Below the pieces are notes generated by a model. It did no database searches. It was not told the DNA's origin and was given only the letters and a program-made list of their open reading frames with translations. DNA of 64,000 nucleotides from Alphaproteobacteria bacterium (GTDB taxonomy: Bacteria > Pseudomonadota > Alphaproteobacteria > UBA8366), in the NCBI GenBank assembly GCA_028281325.1, contig JANQKC010000035.1, positions 124,001 through 188,000 of the forward strand. Reading direction: 5' to 3'. The translations under genes were made by a program, and so were the position numbers. This document shows, one piece after another, positions 54,769 through 63,047 of the stretch (positions are counted from its first letter, which is position 1; every line of letters starts with the position of its first letter).

Positions 54769-55124
54769 GCCGGGTCCCTCTCAAACTCAATCGTCCACGC
54801 GGGGACGCCACCGCTTACCATGCGCAAACCGCCGATGCTGACAAGAAAAGCGCCGTCCGGTCAAAGCCCGAACGGCCAGGGTGCGCCAAGGTTACGAGAT
54901 ATCGCTCGGGCGTTAAAGTCCCAAGCGGTTCCTGTCACGATACTGTCCTGTGAGCGTACGACACTCCAGTCCCCGGCACACAGTTCCGCCGGACAGAATT
55001 TTGTGCGACAGAGGGATACTCCTTGGCCTTCGTTTCTCCCTGCACGCCGTTTCCGTGCTGTCGTGATCAGGTTGATTGATCCTAACAGAAACAGCGGCCC
55101 AATGCACACCGCGCCATCGATTGA
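54769..55124. other. Intergenic stretch without a supported gene
   Basis: The 356 bp between the hydrolase array and otsA contain short open frames with no conserved character. The segment nearest 54770 should carry the promoter of the hydrolase operon. A terminator of the otsA transcript is expected but no clear hairpin-plus-T-run was found. Confidence 0.4.
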
Positions 55125-56528
55125 TCAGTTCGGCAGACCTTGCCGCGTGCTGTAGGGCGCCCGTGTTAGGACCTCGATAAAGGATTCGCGCCAAGCGGTG
55201 ATATCGTGTCGGCAGAGCTGATCATACATAGCCTGCCAGCGTTCCCGACGCTCCTCCAATGACATTGTCAACGCATGCTGCAGCGCTTCCGCCACCCCTT
55301 CCGTATCGAACGGGTTCACGATCAGGGCCTCGGGCAACTCGTTCGCAGCCCCGGCGAATCGCGATAGCACAAGCACACCGGGATCCTTGGGATCCTGCGC
55401 GGCGACGTACTCCTTCGCCACCAAATTCATCCCGTCGCGCAGCGGCGTCACGAAACCGACCTTGCTGGTCCGGAAGAAACCGCACAGGGTGCGGCGGTTG
55501 AACCCTTTGTTGAGATAACGCGTCGGCACCCAATCGAACTCGGCATAGCGGCCGTTCACACGCCCGGCCACGGCCTCCAATTCACGCTGGATTTGTTGAT
55601 ATTCGGGCACGTCGCTGCGCGATGGCGGGGCAATCTGGAGCATCACGATATGGCCGCGGTGCTCCGGATAGGCTTCAAGCAGATGTTCGAACGCTTCGAG
55701 CCGCTGGGTCAGCCCCTTGGAGTAATCGAGGCGGTCGACGCCGATCAGCAAGTCGCCGCCGCCGAGGCTGCTTTTCAAGCGCTGCGTCGTCCGGGAGTCG
55801 ACCGCGGAAGCGGCAAAGCGGGTCACGGTTTCCGTATCGATCCCGATTGGAAAGACACCGGTTTTCACGGTGCGGCCAAAGGCCCGCACCAAACCGTTAT
55901 CACCGATCAATCCGCCGGCTTCCTCAAGGATATAGCTGCAGAACGCCTTGCGGTCGCTCTCGGTTTGGAACCCGACGACATCATAGGTACACATCGCCCG
56001 GACAATTTGGCGATGCTGCGGCAGCGCCAACAGGACCTGCGGCGTCGGCCAGGGGATATGCAGAAAAAATCCAAGGCGCTGCTCACATCCCGTATTACGC
56101 AACTCTTCGGCCATGGGGATCAGGTGATAGTCGTGCACCCAAATCAGGTCATCCGGCTCCAACAAAGGCCGCAGCCGGCTCGCGAACAGCCGGTTGGTCC
56201 GTCGGTATCCTTCGTAGTCGCGGCGGTTGAACTCGGACAGATCCAGCCGATAGTGAAAAAGCGGCCACAACGATCGGTTCGCAAACCCGAAGTAATACTC
56301 GTCATAGTCCGTTTGATTGAGGTCCACGGTCGCGTAGGTCAGCCGGCCCGCCGATACGATCGAAGGCTTCTGCGCCGATTGCTCCGAGATATTGCCGTTC
56401 CAGCCGAACCAGATACCGCCGCGATCCCGCAACGCGGCCAGGATGCCGACGGCAAGTCCGCCCTGACTGCCGGGCCGCGGCTGTTTGACAGGGGCAACTC
56501 TATTCGAAACAACGACAAGACGGCTCAA
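55125..56528 (-). CDS. otsA: Alpha,alpha-trehalose-phosphate synthase (GT20)
   Basis: OtsA joins UDP-glucose and glucose-6-phosphate to trehalose-6-phosphate. It has SRLVVVSNRVAPV at the very start, QGGLAVGILAAL, IWVHDYHLIPMAEEL, DRLDYSKGLTQRLEAF and RDGMNLVAKEYVAAQ. I place the start at a TTG (56528) that overlaps the previous stop as TTGA, because the conserved first strand begins there and upstream residues are non-homologous. This gives 467 residues. No otsB phosphatase is in the window. It is coupled to the GH15 gene. Confidence 0.94.
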   Translation of the reverse strand: MSRLVVVSNRVAPVKQPRPGSQGGLAVGILAALRDRGGIWFGWNGNISEQSAQKPSIVSAGRLTYATVDLNQTDYDEYYFGFANRSLWPLFHYRLDLSEFNRRDYEGYRRTNRLFASRLRPLLEPDDLIWVHDYHLIPMAEELRNTGCEQRLGFFLHIPWPTPQVLLALPQHRQIVRAMCTYDVVGFQTESDRKAFCSYILEEAGGLIGDNGLVRAFGRTVKTGVFPIGIDTETVTRFAASAVDSRTTQRLKSSLGGGDLLIGVDRLDYSKGLTQRLEAFEHLLEAYPEHRGHIVMLQIAPPSRSDVPEYQQIQRELEAVAGRVNGRYAEFDWVPTRYLNKGFNRRTLCGFFRTSKVGFVTPLRDGMNLVAKEYVAAQDPKDPGVLVLSRFAGAANELPEALIVNPFDTEGVAEALQHALTMSLEERRERWQAMYDQLCRHDITAWRESFIEVLTRAPYSTRQGLPN

Positions 56529-58312
56529 AAAGCCTGCTCCCACGGCTTCGAGAGCCGCATCGCAGAGTTGACGATTCCGACCATCGAATAAGTCTGTGGG
56601 AAATTGCCCCACAATTCTCCGGTCTTGGGGTCGAGGTCCTCGGACAACAGCCCGACGGAATTACGGCAAGCTAACATATTCTCGAATAGCGCGCGGGCCT
56701 CATCGGTCCGGCCGACCATCGCAAGGGCGTCGATATACCAAAAGGTGCAGATGTTGAACGCATTTTCCGGACAACCGAAATCGTCCTCGTTACCGTACCG
56801 GAACAAATGCATGCCTTTCTTCAATCGGTTTTCGACCAACGCCAACGTGCCGTGGAACCGTTTGTCATCCGGATCGATAAACCCGATTTCCGGCATCAGA
56901 AGAAGGCTGGCGTCCACCTCGTCGCCTTCGAAGGTCCCGGTGAAGCTGTTAAGCGACGCGTTCCACGCCTTGTCGAGAATGCCGTCGCGGATCAACTGCG
57001 CCTTATCCTCCCAGTAAACCTGCCGGTCCGTCAAACCGAGGCGGTCGGATATCCGCGCCAGCCGGTCGCAAGCGGCCCAGCACATGACGCTCGAAAAGGT
57101 ATGGACGCTTTGCCGCGTGCGCAATTCCCACATGCCCGCATCCGGCTTGTCCCATAAGGCTACCGCCCGCGCGCCGAGTTTCTCCAACTGCCGGAACTGA
57201 TCGATCGTGCCCGGCCGACGCAACCGAATATCGAAGAAGCTCTGCGCACCGGCGAGGATGACGCTGCCGTAGCCATCATTCTGCACCTGCGTATAGGCGT
57301 GGTTGCCGACGCGCACCGGTCCCATGCCGCGATATCCTTCGAGCGAATCGACTTCCCACTCGTCAAGCTTATGCGCATGGGCGATCCCGAAGACGGGTTG
57401 CAGGTCATTGTCGGTATCGACGCTGGCGACGATATTGTTGATGTAACTAAGGTAGCCTTCCATCGTCCGGGTAGCGCCCAACCGGTTCAGCGCCTGCACC
57501 ACGAAATAGGAATCGCGAAGCCAGCAGAACCGGTAGTCCCAATTGCGCGCCGAATCCGCCGCTTCGGGCACCGACGTCGTCATCGCGGCGATGATCGCGC
57601 CGGTTTCCTCGAAATGGCAGAGTTTCAGCGTAATCGCCGCCCGTACGACGGCGCCCTGCCATTCGAAGGGCAACGCAAGATAGCGGCACCATTCGAGCCA
57701 ATAGTCATCGGTCTTCTCGAAGAAATCCCGTCCCGTCTGGGCAACGGGACGTTCGAGGCTCTCGTCCGGGCCGAGCACCATCGTTATCGGTCGATCGAGG
57801 TTGAAGGGAATCTCGTCGGCGACATAAACCACCGGCGCGTCGGTGGTCAGCCGCAAGGTCATTTCCGGCATGACGTAGCGAAGGTGATTCGACCCCCGGG
57901 TCATTTCGGGGCGATGACTGCCGTAGTCGTAAGCGGGCCGCAGCCGGATGCGAAGACGCGGATTGCCAGCCCGCGGGCGAATGTGTCGGATCAACATGGT
58001 CGGCCGGAAGGACCGCCCGAACTGCTTAAAGCGCGGCGAGAAGTCGGTGATCTCGACGCAAGAGCCATCCGTACTGTACAGCTTGGTTAGGAGAATCGCG
58101 GAGTTCGGCCGATAGGACTGCTCGGCGCGTTCGAAATCCACCAGTTCGATATCGAAAAAGCCATGCGCCGGCTCGCCGTGATCCTTAAGGAGCGAACAGA
58201 ACACGGGATCGCCATCGAAACGTGGGAAGCACCCCCAGACGATACGTCCCTTCTGGTCGATAAGGGCCCCGATGCTGCCGTTCCCGATCAGAGCCAAATC
58301 CAACGAGCTCAT
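56525..58312 (-). CDS. Glycoside hydrolase family 15 protein
   Basis: This 595-residue cytoplasmic enzyme (no signal peptide) starts at 58312 after GAGGAAGGC. An N-terminal beta-sandwich (MSSLDLALIGNGSIGALIDQ) is followed by an alpha/alpha barrel with the RNWDYRFCWLRD segment, GYRGMGPVRVGNHAY and the acid-residue region SVGLLSEDLDPKTGELWGNF, as in GH15 glucoamylase/trehalase proteins. Bacterial members next to otsA include real trehalases, so it may break down trehalose or a glucan. It overlaps otsA by 4 bp. Confidence 0.93.
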   Translation of the reverse strand: MSSLDLALIGNGSIGALIDQKGRIVWGCFPRFDGDPVFCSLLKDHGEPAHGFFDIELVDFERAEQSYRPNSAILLTKLYSTDGSCVEITDFSPRFKQFGRSFRPTMLIRHIRPRAGNPRLRIRLRPAYDYGSHRPEMTRGSNHLRYVMPEMTLRLTTDAPVVYVADEIPFNLDRPITMVLGPDESLERPVAQTGRDFFEKTDDYWLEWCRYLALPFEWQGAVVRAAITLKLCHFEETGAIIAAMTTSVPEAADSARNWDYRFCWLRDSYFVVQALNRLGATRTMEGYLSYINNIVASVDTDNDLQPVFGIAHAHKLDEWEVDSLEGYRGMGPVRVGNHAYTQVQNDGYGSVILAGAQSFFDIRLRRPGTIDQFRQLEKLGARAVALWDKPDAGMWELRTRQSVHTFSSVMCWAACDRLARISDRLGLTDRQVYWEDKAQLIRDGILDKAWNASLNSFTGTFEGDEVDASLLLMPEIGFIDPDDKRFHGTLALVENRLKKGMHLFRYGNEDDFGCPENAFNICTFWYIDALAMVGRTDEARALFENMLACRNSVGLLSEDLDPKTGELWGNFPQTYSMVGIVNSAMRLSKPWEQAF

Positions 58313-58405
58313 GCTTGTGCCTTCCTCATCGCGCAAAGGCGCCTTAATACGCCGTCCTCTCACGGGGAACAAAGCAAAATATGAGCCAATCATCCGCCCA
58401 TTTGG

Positions 58406-59302
58406 TTAAAACTTCCCTCCCCCAGGTAACTGTTCCGCATAGATGGCCAGGGCCTGTTTCAACGTGCGGCTGGTATCGACCGTCTGCCGCGTTTCCTGCG
58501 CGATCGGCGTCTTCACCAACAGTTCGAAAACATCGGCGGCCCCTTTATGGAAGTTCGGCGTTACGCCCGTCCCTTCCAAGGTATGCGCGATCTCATGCAT
58601 TTCGCCGATCCAACGCCCAGCATCCAACGGCATGCGCGGCACCATCCGTTCCATTTCGGCGAAGTCCTTAGGCCGGCTGAACTGGATCTCATCATGCAGA
58701 TCGTCGGTTACGCCGAGCGCCTCGGCCGCCATCAGCGCCGCCGTGTACAAGGTCCAAGTTCCCTTCGTCACCGCCGCGTAACACATCTTGATCGCCGACG
58801 CGTTCCCCAGATCGGGACCCATGTCGATGACGTCGATATGCGGACCTTCCAGCATCTCCATCACCCCCGCATGCGGCCCGCTGACATAGAATCGCGTCGG
58901 CTTTTCACGCGTCCCCGGCCCGGGTCCGATGATACCGGCGTCGACGAAGGGTGCGCCGGCGCTTTGGATGACATCAGCCACCGCGAGCGCCGTCTGCGGC
59001 GAGACCGCGTTGCAATCCGCATAGGTTGGCATCGATCCTGCCGCCGTCATCGCCGCTGCATAGGTCTTGGCCGATTCCACGGCCAGCGACGGCGGCATGA
59101 TCGACAGCACGAGACCCGCCTCGCCCATGACCGCCTCGAGCGACGGCAAATCCTCGATCGCCGCAGCCTCGGCAAGGGCCCGGGTCCGATCGCTTCGGCC
59201 CGCGAGGCACGTGATCGTCCGAAGGCCTTCCTTTTTGAGCACCTTGGCGACGTTGTGGCCCATATCGCCGGGGCTGAGAATGGCAACTGTCTGAGACGAC
59301 AT
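58406..59302 (-). CDS. NAD(P)-dependent dehydrogenase with DUF1932 C-terminal domain
   Basis: This 298-residue protein is related to 3-hydroxyisobutyrate/6-phosphogluconate dehydrogenases. The Rossmann opening is VAILSPGDMGHNVAKVL, where the usual G-x-G-x-x-G is altered (S-P-G-D-M-G). The catalytic-lysine-type region reads GNASAIKMCYAAVTKG. A DUF1932 helical domain follows (IQFSRPKDFAEMERMVPRMP). It is divergent from the SMP-30 gene with a 120-bp gap, so both may act in one sugar-acid pathway. Confidence 0.9.
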   Translation of the reverse strand: MSSQTVAILSPGDMGHNVAKVLKKEGLRTITCLAGRSDRTRALAEAAAIEDLPSLEAVMGEAGLVLSIMPPSLAVESAKTYAAAMTAAGSMPTYADCNAVSPQTALAVADVIQSAGAPFVDAGIIGPGPGTREKPTRFYVSGPHAGVMEMLEGPHIDVIDMGPDLGNASAIKMCYAAVTKGTWTLYTAALMAAEALGVTDDLHDEIQFSRPKDFAEMERMVPRMPLDAGRWIGEMHEIAHTLEGTGVTPNFHKGAADVFELLVKTPIAQETRQTVDTSRTLKQALAIYAEQLPGGGKF

Positions 59303-59422
59303 ATTCGTCCTCCTTGATAATCGTGAATGAAGGCTCCGAGCATCCGGAGGCCCCGACTTTCGCTTCGTCCAATGATGATATCAAATGGTGGCGAGAGGCA
59401 GCCCGCACCCCGAGGAGCAACC

Positions 59423-60346
59423 ATGAGCCTATACCCGCCGCCGGAGACACTCGAAACCGAGGTGTTCGCCGAACTTCCCCAGAGATACAGAAAGGAAGAG
59501 ACCTACTCAACCTGGTCCAGCGCAAACAATAAGGGCGAGACGATCCATTCCTTCATCGAGGGCCCGGCATTCGATCGCGCGGGCAACCTGTTCATCGTCG
59601 ACATCCCATGGGGGCGGATCTTTCGCATAAGCCCCGAGGGCGCGTTCGACGTGGTGGCGGAGTATGACGGCGAGCCGAACGGCCTGAAGATCCACAAAGA
59701 CGGCCGCCTATTCGTCGCCGACTACAAGAACGGAATCATGACGGTCGACCCGGCAAGCGGTTCGGTCACCCCGCATTGCGACCGTTACCGCGTGGAAGGA
59801 TTCAAAGGGGTCAACGATCTGACGTTCGCCAGCACCGGCGACCTGTACTTCACCGACCAGGGGCTGACCGGACTGCACGATCCGACGGGACGGGTCTATC
59901 GCCTGAAACCCGACGGACGCCTGGACCTGCTGATCGATACGGGACCTAGTCCGAACGGACTGGTCCTCGACCCGTCCGAGCGGTGGCTCTATGTCGCCAT
60001 GACCCGCGCCAATCAGGTCTGGCGAATGCCGTTGCTGCCCGATGGCGGCACGACCAAGGTCGGGAATTTCGTTCAGTTATCCGGCGGCAGCGGTCCTGAC
60101 GGGATGGCGGTGGATACCGATGGCAATATCCTGGTCTGCCATGCGGGCGGCGGATCGGTCTGGATGTTCAGCCCGCTGGGCGAACCATTGTATCGAATCA
60201 AATCCTGCCGCGGTCTCTTCCCGACCAATGTCGCCTTCGGCGGGCCGGACAACCGGTCGCTGTTCATTACGGAATCGGAGTCCGGCGCGATCCTGCGCGC
60301 CGAACTGCCGACGCCAGGCCGGACGCTGTACTCGCATATGGACTAG
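59423..60346 (+). CDS. SMP-30/gluconolactonase/LRE-type beta-propeller protein
   Basis: This 307-residue six-bladed propeller starts at 59423 after GAGGAGCAACC. Family features are IEGPAFDRAGNLFIVDI (metal-site glutamate), EYDGEPNGLKIHKDGRLFVA, KGVNDLTFASTGDLYFTD, SPNGLVLDPSERWLYV and GPDGMAVDTDGNILVCH. Such enzymes hydrolyse sugar lactones with a divalent metal. The substrate is unknown. It is divergent from the DUF1932 dehydrogenase, with which a lactone-forming route is conceivable. Confidence 0.93.
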   Translation: MSLYPPPETLETEVFAELPQRYRKEETYSTWSSANNKGETIHSFIEGPAFDRAGNLFIVDIPWGRIFRISPEGAFDVVAEYDGEPNGLKIHKDGRLFVADYKNGIMTVDPASGSVTPHCDRYRVEGFKGVNDLTFASTGDLYFTDQGLTGLHDPTGRVYRLKPDGRLDLLIDTGPSPNGLVLDPSERWLYVAMTRANQVWRMPLLPDGGTTKVGNFVQLSGGSGPDGMAVDTDGNILVCHAGGGSVWMFSPLGEPLYRIKSCRGLFPTNVAFGGPDNRSLFITESESGAILRAELPTPGRTLYSHMD

Positions 60347-60367
60347 CGCCGGGAACACCGGCGAGGG

Positions 60368-60964
60368 CTACAGGTCCTTCAACGCTTCCGACTTCGGGTC
60401 CGCATAGCACCCGATCAGAAAGCGAACGACACTGCCCGACTCATCGGCCAACGGCAGCAGGAGCCGGTGCCACCGGCGAAAATTTGACATATCGGTCGGA
60501 TAATGATGCGTGTAGACCGGACACCGCCGGACCAGGGCCGCTCGATAGATGACATAAAAGAAATGCGCCGCCAGTCCCTCAAAGTCGATAACGCATTGGC
60601 CGGTCTTATCGCCGCTGCTGATGAAGGCGATCGCCGATCCATAGAGCCGATACCGAAAGTTGCGCCCGTCATCGATCACGTCGACCAGCATGATGTTGCC
60701 AAGCGCCGGTCGCAAATCGACGGGGTCCAGGTCGGCGGCGAGCGGCAAGGCGCCCTCACGAGCCATCCCGTCCCAATGTGTCAGGAGAAACCGCAGGCCG
60801 TCCCGGGGCAAATCGTCGACGGACGGTTGCCATTGCACCTTCGGCGGCTGATGTCCGCCGCTCAGGAACAGTTGATCCAAGGCATCCTGATCACCGCCGC
60901 TCAAATCGACCGCGACGGCATCCAAGATACCAAAATCAAACCCATTCTGTTCGACTGCCGCCAT
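60368..60964 (-). CDS. PAS_5-type PAS domain protein
   Basis: This is a PAS protein of about 198 residues in the same family as that at 4857-5432. Core segments are LTHWDGMAREGALPLAADLD, IMLVDVIDDGRNFRYRLYG, GDKTGQCVID and SNFRRWHRLLLPLADESGSV. The ATG at 60964 (MAAVEQNGF) is preferred over a TTG at 61030 whose only ribosome site abuts it. No output domain is present, so the role in signalling is unknown. Confidence 0.8.
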   Translation of the reverse strand: MAAVEQNGFDFGILDAVAVDLSGGDQDALDQLFLSGGHQPPKVQWQPSVDDLPRDGLRFLLTHWDGMAREGALPLAADLDPVDLRPALGNIMLVDVIDDGRNFRYRLYGSAIAFISSGDKTGQCVIDFEGLAAHFFYVIYRAALVRRCPVYTHHYPTDMSNFRRWHRLLLPLADESGSVVRFLIGCYADPKSEALKDL

Positions 60965-61110
60965 TCTGTCGGCTGCGCTCCAATTCTTGGACCGTGGTAA
61001 CCCCGACCATGTCTTGGAGACATTAAACAACCCTTAAAATTCGGCTTTTCGCACAAATAACAGGCGGATTTCCGCCGCGCTTTGCCGCGCGGCGGGGTTG
61101 AACCGTCCCT

Positions 61111-61151
61111 GAGAAAGAGAGAGTCCCGCCTACCGGCTTCCCGGCAGGCGG
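61111..61151 (-). terminator. Intrinsic terminator after the UGSC gene
   Basis: On the minus strand the stem CCGCCT/AGGCGG (61151-61146 with 61131-61126) is extended across one mismatch by CCGG/CCGG around a 4-nt loop. A pyrimidine-rich tail (TCTCTCTTTCTC) follows. It begins about 30 bp after the UGSC stop codon. Confidence 0.6.
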
Positions 61152-61182
61152 CGCCCCGTCAACGCACCGGTCAGCGCGTGGG

Positions 61183-61734
61183 TTAGTTCCGGCCCAGCCA
61201 GATCTTCACGGCCTGCTCGGCCGCCTGTCGGGCTCGTTCCGTGATTTCCTCATCGGACAAGGTGCTCAACGGATGCGTGATGACGACCGGTTCGAGATCA
61301 TTCATACCCAGCGCGGCCCGCTGGACTTCGGCCTCATGGACGAATTCCGTGGTCACGATAACGGCGGTCGGCCGGTCTTGTCCTTCGAGAGAGACGGCGT
61401 CATGCATACAGCACGACGTGCAAGACCCTCAGTCGCCGATAGCGGTGAGGACGATATCGTTCTCGGCGATGATATCGCCCAGAAGACCCGGATCCGCATT
61501 CTTCGAGAAACTCTCCTTCTCGTAGAAGCGTATTTCCGAAAAATCGATATCTTCCTCCAGGATCGCCTGCGTCTTGCGGAGCAGGTTGTTCCCGTTCCAC
61601 TTCTTGTTGCTGAGTATGCCGAGACGCAGACCGTTCAGCGCTTCGACGCGCTTGCCGATCGGCACCGGCACCGCCTCGACCGTGCCGCGCGGGTCGTACA
61701 CGGTCTGGCCCGTTTGGGGGGCATCAAGTGGCAT
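61183..61734 (-). CDS. UGSC-family selenoprotein, TGA-encoded selenocysteine at residue 102
   Basis: Translation through a single in-frame TGA (61429-61431) gives 183 residues. The sequence reads ENDIVLTAIGD-U-GSCTSCCMHDAV, so the TGA falls exactly at the U of the U-G-S-C motif that names this family, followed by C-T-S-C-C. A perfect AAGGAGGT ribosome site precedes MPLDAPQTGQTVYDP, while the part after the TGA has no ribosome site of its own. A SECIS-like stem-loop starts just after the TGA. The protein is thioredoxin-scale and probably redox-active, but its substrate is unknown. It lies 54 bp after its partner gene in one operon. Confidence 0.85.
61374..61431 (-). promoter_or_regulatory. Bacterial SECIS element and UGA codon
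   Basis: Directly after the UGA, mRNA bases 61418-61411 (CGUCGUGC) pair with 61405-61398 (GCAUGACG), giving 8 pairs including one G-U, around a UGUAU loop (61410-61406). The loop begins 18 nt after the UGA and has G as its second base, which satisfies the published bacterial SECIS model (loop 16-37 nt away with a G in the first two positions). A 7-bp outer stem (GGUCUUG 61427-61421 with CAAGACC 61380-61374) encloses it. Confidence 0.8.
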
Positions 61735-61788
61735 GTGACCTCCTTGTTTGGTAATCCCGTTCGTTCAACGGCGGCCGTTGGACGGCCG

Positions 61789-62922
61789 CTAGAGATGGCA
61801 TGTTCCGTCTTCGCAGATCATCCCGCCGGCCGCCGGCGCGCGGCCGTTCAGTTCGCGCAACACCGGGCTTGCCATATGGCCCCAGCCCGGAATGAAGGCG
61901 GAGAACCGGCCGGCCTCGCCGCCGGCGCAGAACAGATGGATGTGGTCGGGCGTCGGGACGACCGGAATGCGGGCGTCCACGTCGCGCTTGTACCATTTCG
62001 GCAGGCTGCGGTTATAGACCTTGCCGTAGCGGTGCTGGAACGCCACGTCGCCGAAGGTGTTGGTCGCCTGATACCACAGGTAATGGCGGATATCGTGCCG
62101 GGTCCACTGATACTTCGCCATCACCTTGGCGTGCTCCGGTCCGATGACCACGGCGCAATGTCCGGCGCTGACGGCGTTGTTATGGGCGATGGTGCTCATC
62201 GCCGAGACGATGCTGTCGAGGATGCCTTCCGGATCGTCCGAGACATGGTTGGTGACGCTATGTGGCGGCTCGGCGGGCATCACGAAGACCGTCGAGTCCT
62301 CCTGATCGAACCCCTTCTCCACGTGATAGGGCGCAAGGCAGCCGATCTCTTCGTTTTCGGCGATGCAATAGGTGTATTTCGCGGGAGAGCCGAGGGTGCT
62401 CTTGTCCAACTCCCCGGGCCAACCGCCGCCGACATTCAACAAGACCATCCGGATCGCCCGGCCGATCGTCGCGTTCGCCCGATTGCCCGAGCCGAAGGCA
62501 TTGTGGCCGCTGTTCATGCCGATCTCGTTCCGGATCGGTCCGTTCACGACCAGGAGCGGCGACGCCATATGTGTCGTCGCCTGCACGCCGACCAGGTTGA
62601 ACGCGGTGGAGCACAGCGCCAGCATCGCCGCCCGAACGACCGGCGCGTATTCCGGCTTGCAACCGGCCATCACCATGTTGATCGCCAGCACCTCGCGGGT
62701 GAGGTTGCCCCACCGGGGCGGCACCCGGGCTTCGACGTAATCCGGGTCACCGCCGAGGGCCGCGATCATCGCCTCGACCTTCTCCGGCGTCGGCGGCGCG
62801 ACAGGGAAGCCGTCGGAATATCCCTTATCATAGTACCACTCGACCAGGTCGGTATCGTTGGGCACCGCCGACGGCTCGGCATCCGTATCGGCGCTGCGTT
62901 TCGCGAGGGCTTCACCCGTCAT
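61789..62922 (-). CDS. Partner protein of the UGSC selenoprotein, unknown function
   Basis: This 377-residue cytoplasmic protein starts at 62922 (MTGEALAKRSADT) after GAGAGAAG. I do not recognise a named family. Visible features are DLVEWYYDKGYSDGFPVAPPTP, a glycine/asparagine-rich middle (GMNSGHNAFGSGNRANATIG), conserved-looking histidines and tryptophans, and a C-terminal ICEDGTCHL ending in a C-x4-C pair that could exchange electrons with the selenoprotein. It precedes the UGSC gene by 54 bp and is divergent from a LysR regulator, so the three form a locus. Confidence 0.85.
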   Translation of the reverse strand: MTGEALAKRSADTDAEPSAVPNDTDLVEWYYDKGYSDGFPVAPPTPEKVEAMIAALGGDPDYVEARVPPRWGNLTREVLAINMVMAGCKPEYAPVVRAAMLALCSTAFNLVGVQATTHMASPLLVVNGPIRNEIGMNSGHNAFGSGNRANATIGRAIRMVLLNVGGGWPGELDKSTLGSPAKYTYCIAENEEIGCLAPYHVEKGFDQEDSTVFVMPAEPPHSVTNHVSDDPEGILDSIVSAMSTIAHNNAVSAGHCAVVIGPEHAKVMAKYQWTRHDIRHYLWYQATNTFGDVAFQHRYGKVYNRSLPKWYKRDVDARIPVVPTPDHIHLFCAGGEAGRFSAFIPGWGHMASPVLRELNGRAPAAGGMICEDGTCHL

Positions 62923-63047
62923 CGATTCTTCTCTCATTGGTGGCGGAGTTCGATGCCCAACTATGCGCACAACACGGTAATGCTTCAATACTTTCCTAAT
63001 TTCCTTTATTATTCCATTTTATGCATAAATACGATTGATGCTCACCG
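62923..63047. promoter_or_regulatory. Divergent promoter with a 12-bp palindrome
   Basis: The AT-rich gap between the UGSC operon and the LysR gene holds the perfect palindrome TTTATGCATAAA at 63018-63029, 19 bp before the LysR start. LysR proteins bind imperfect palindromes between divergent genes, so this is the best candidate operator. It lies close to the regulator's own start and would allow autoregulation. Confidence 0.45.

Noticed and set aside
54861-55109. 82-codon minus-strand frame before the hydrolase operon
   Set aside because: It has no conserved features or ribosome site and lies in a non-coding-looking gap.
61183-61407. Separate 74-residue gene beginning at ATG 61407
   Set aside because: There is no ribosome site, the ATG lies in the SECIS stem, and the frame continues from the preceding ORF through one TGA in a U-G-S-C context.
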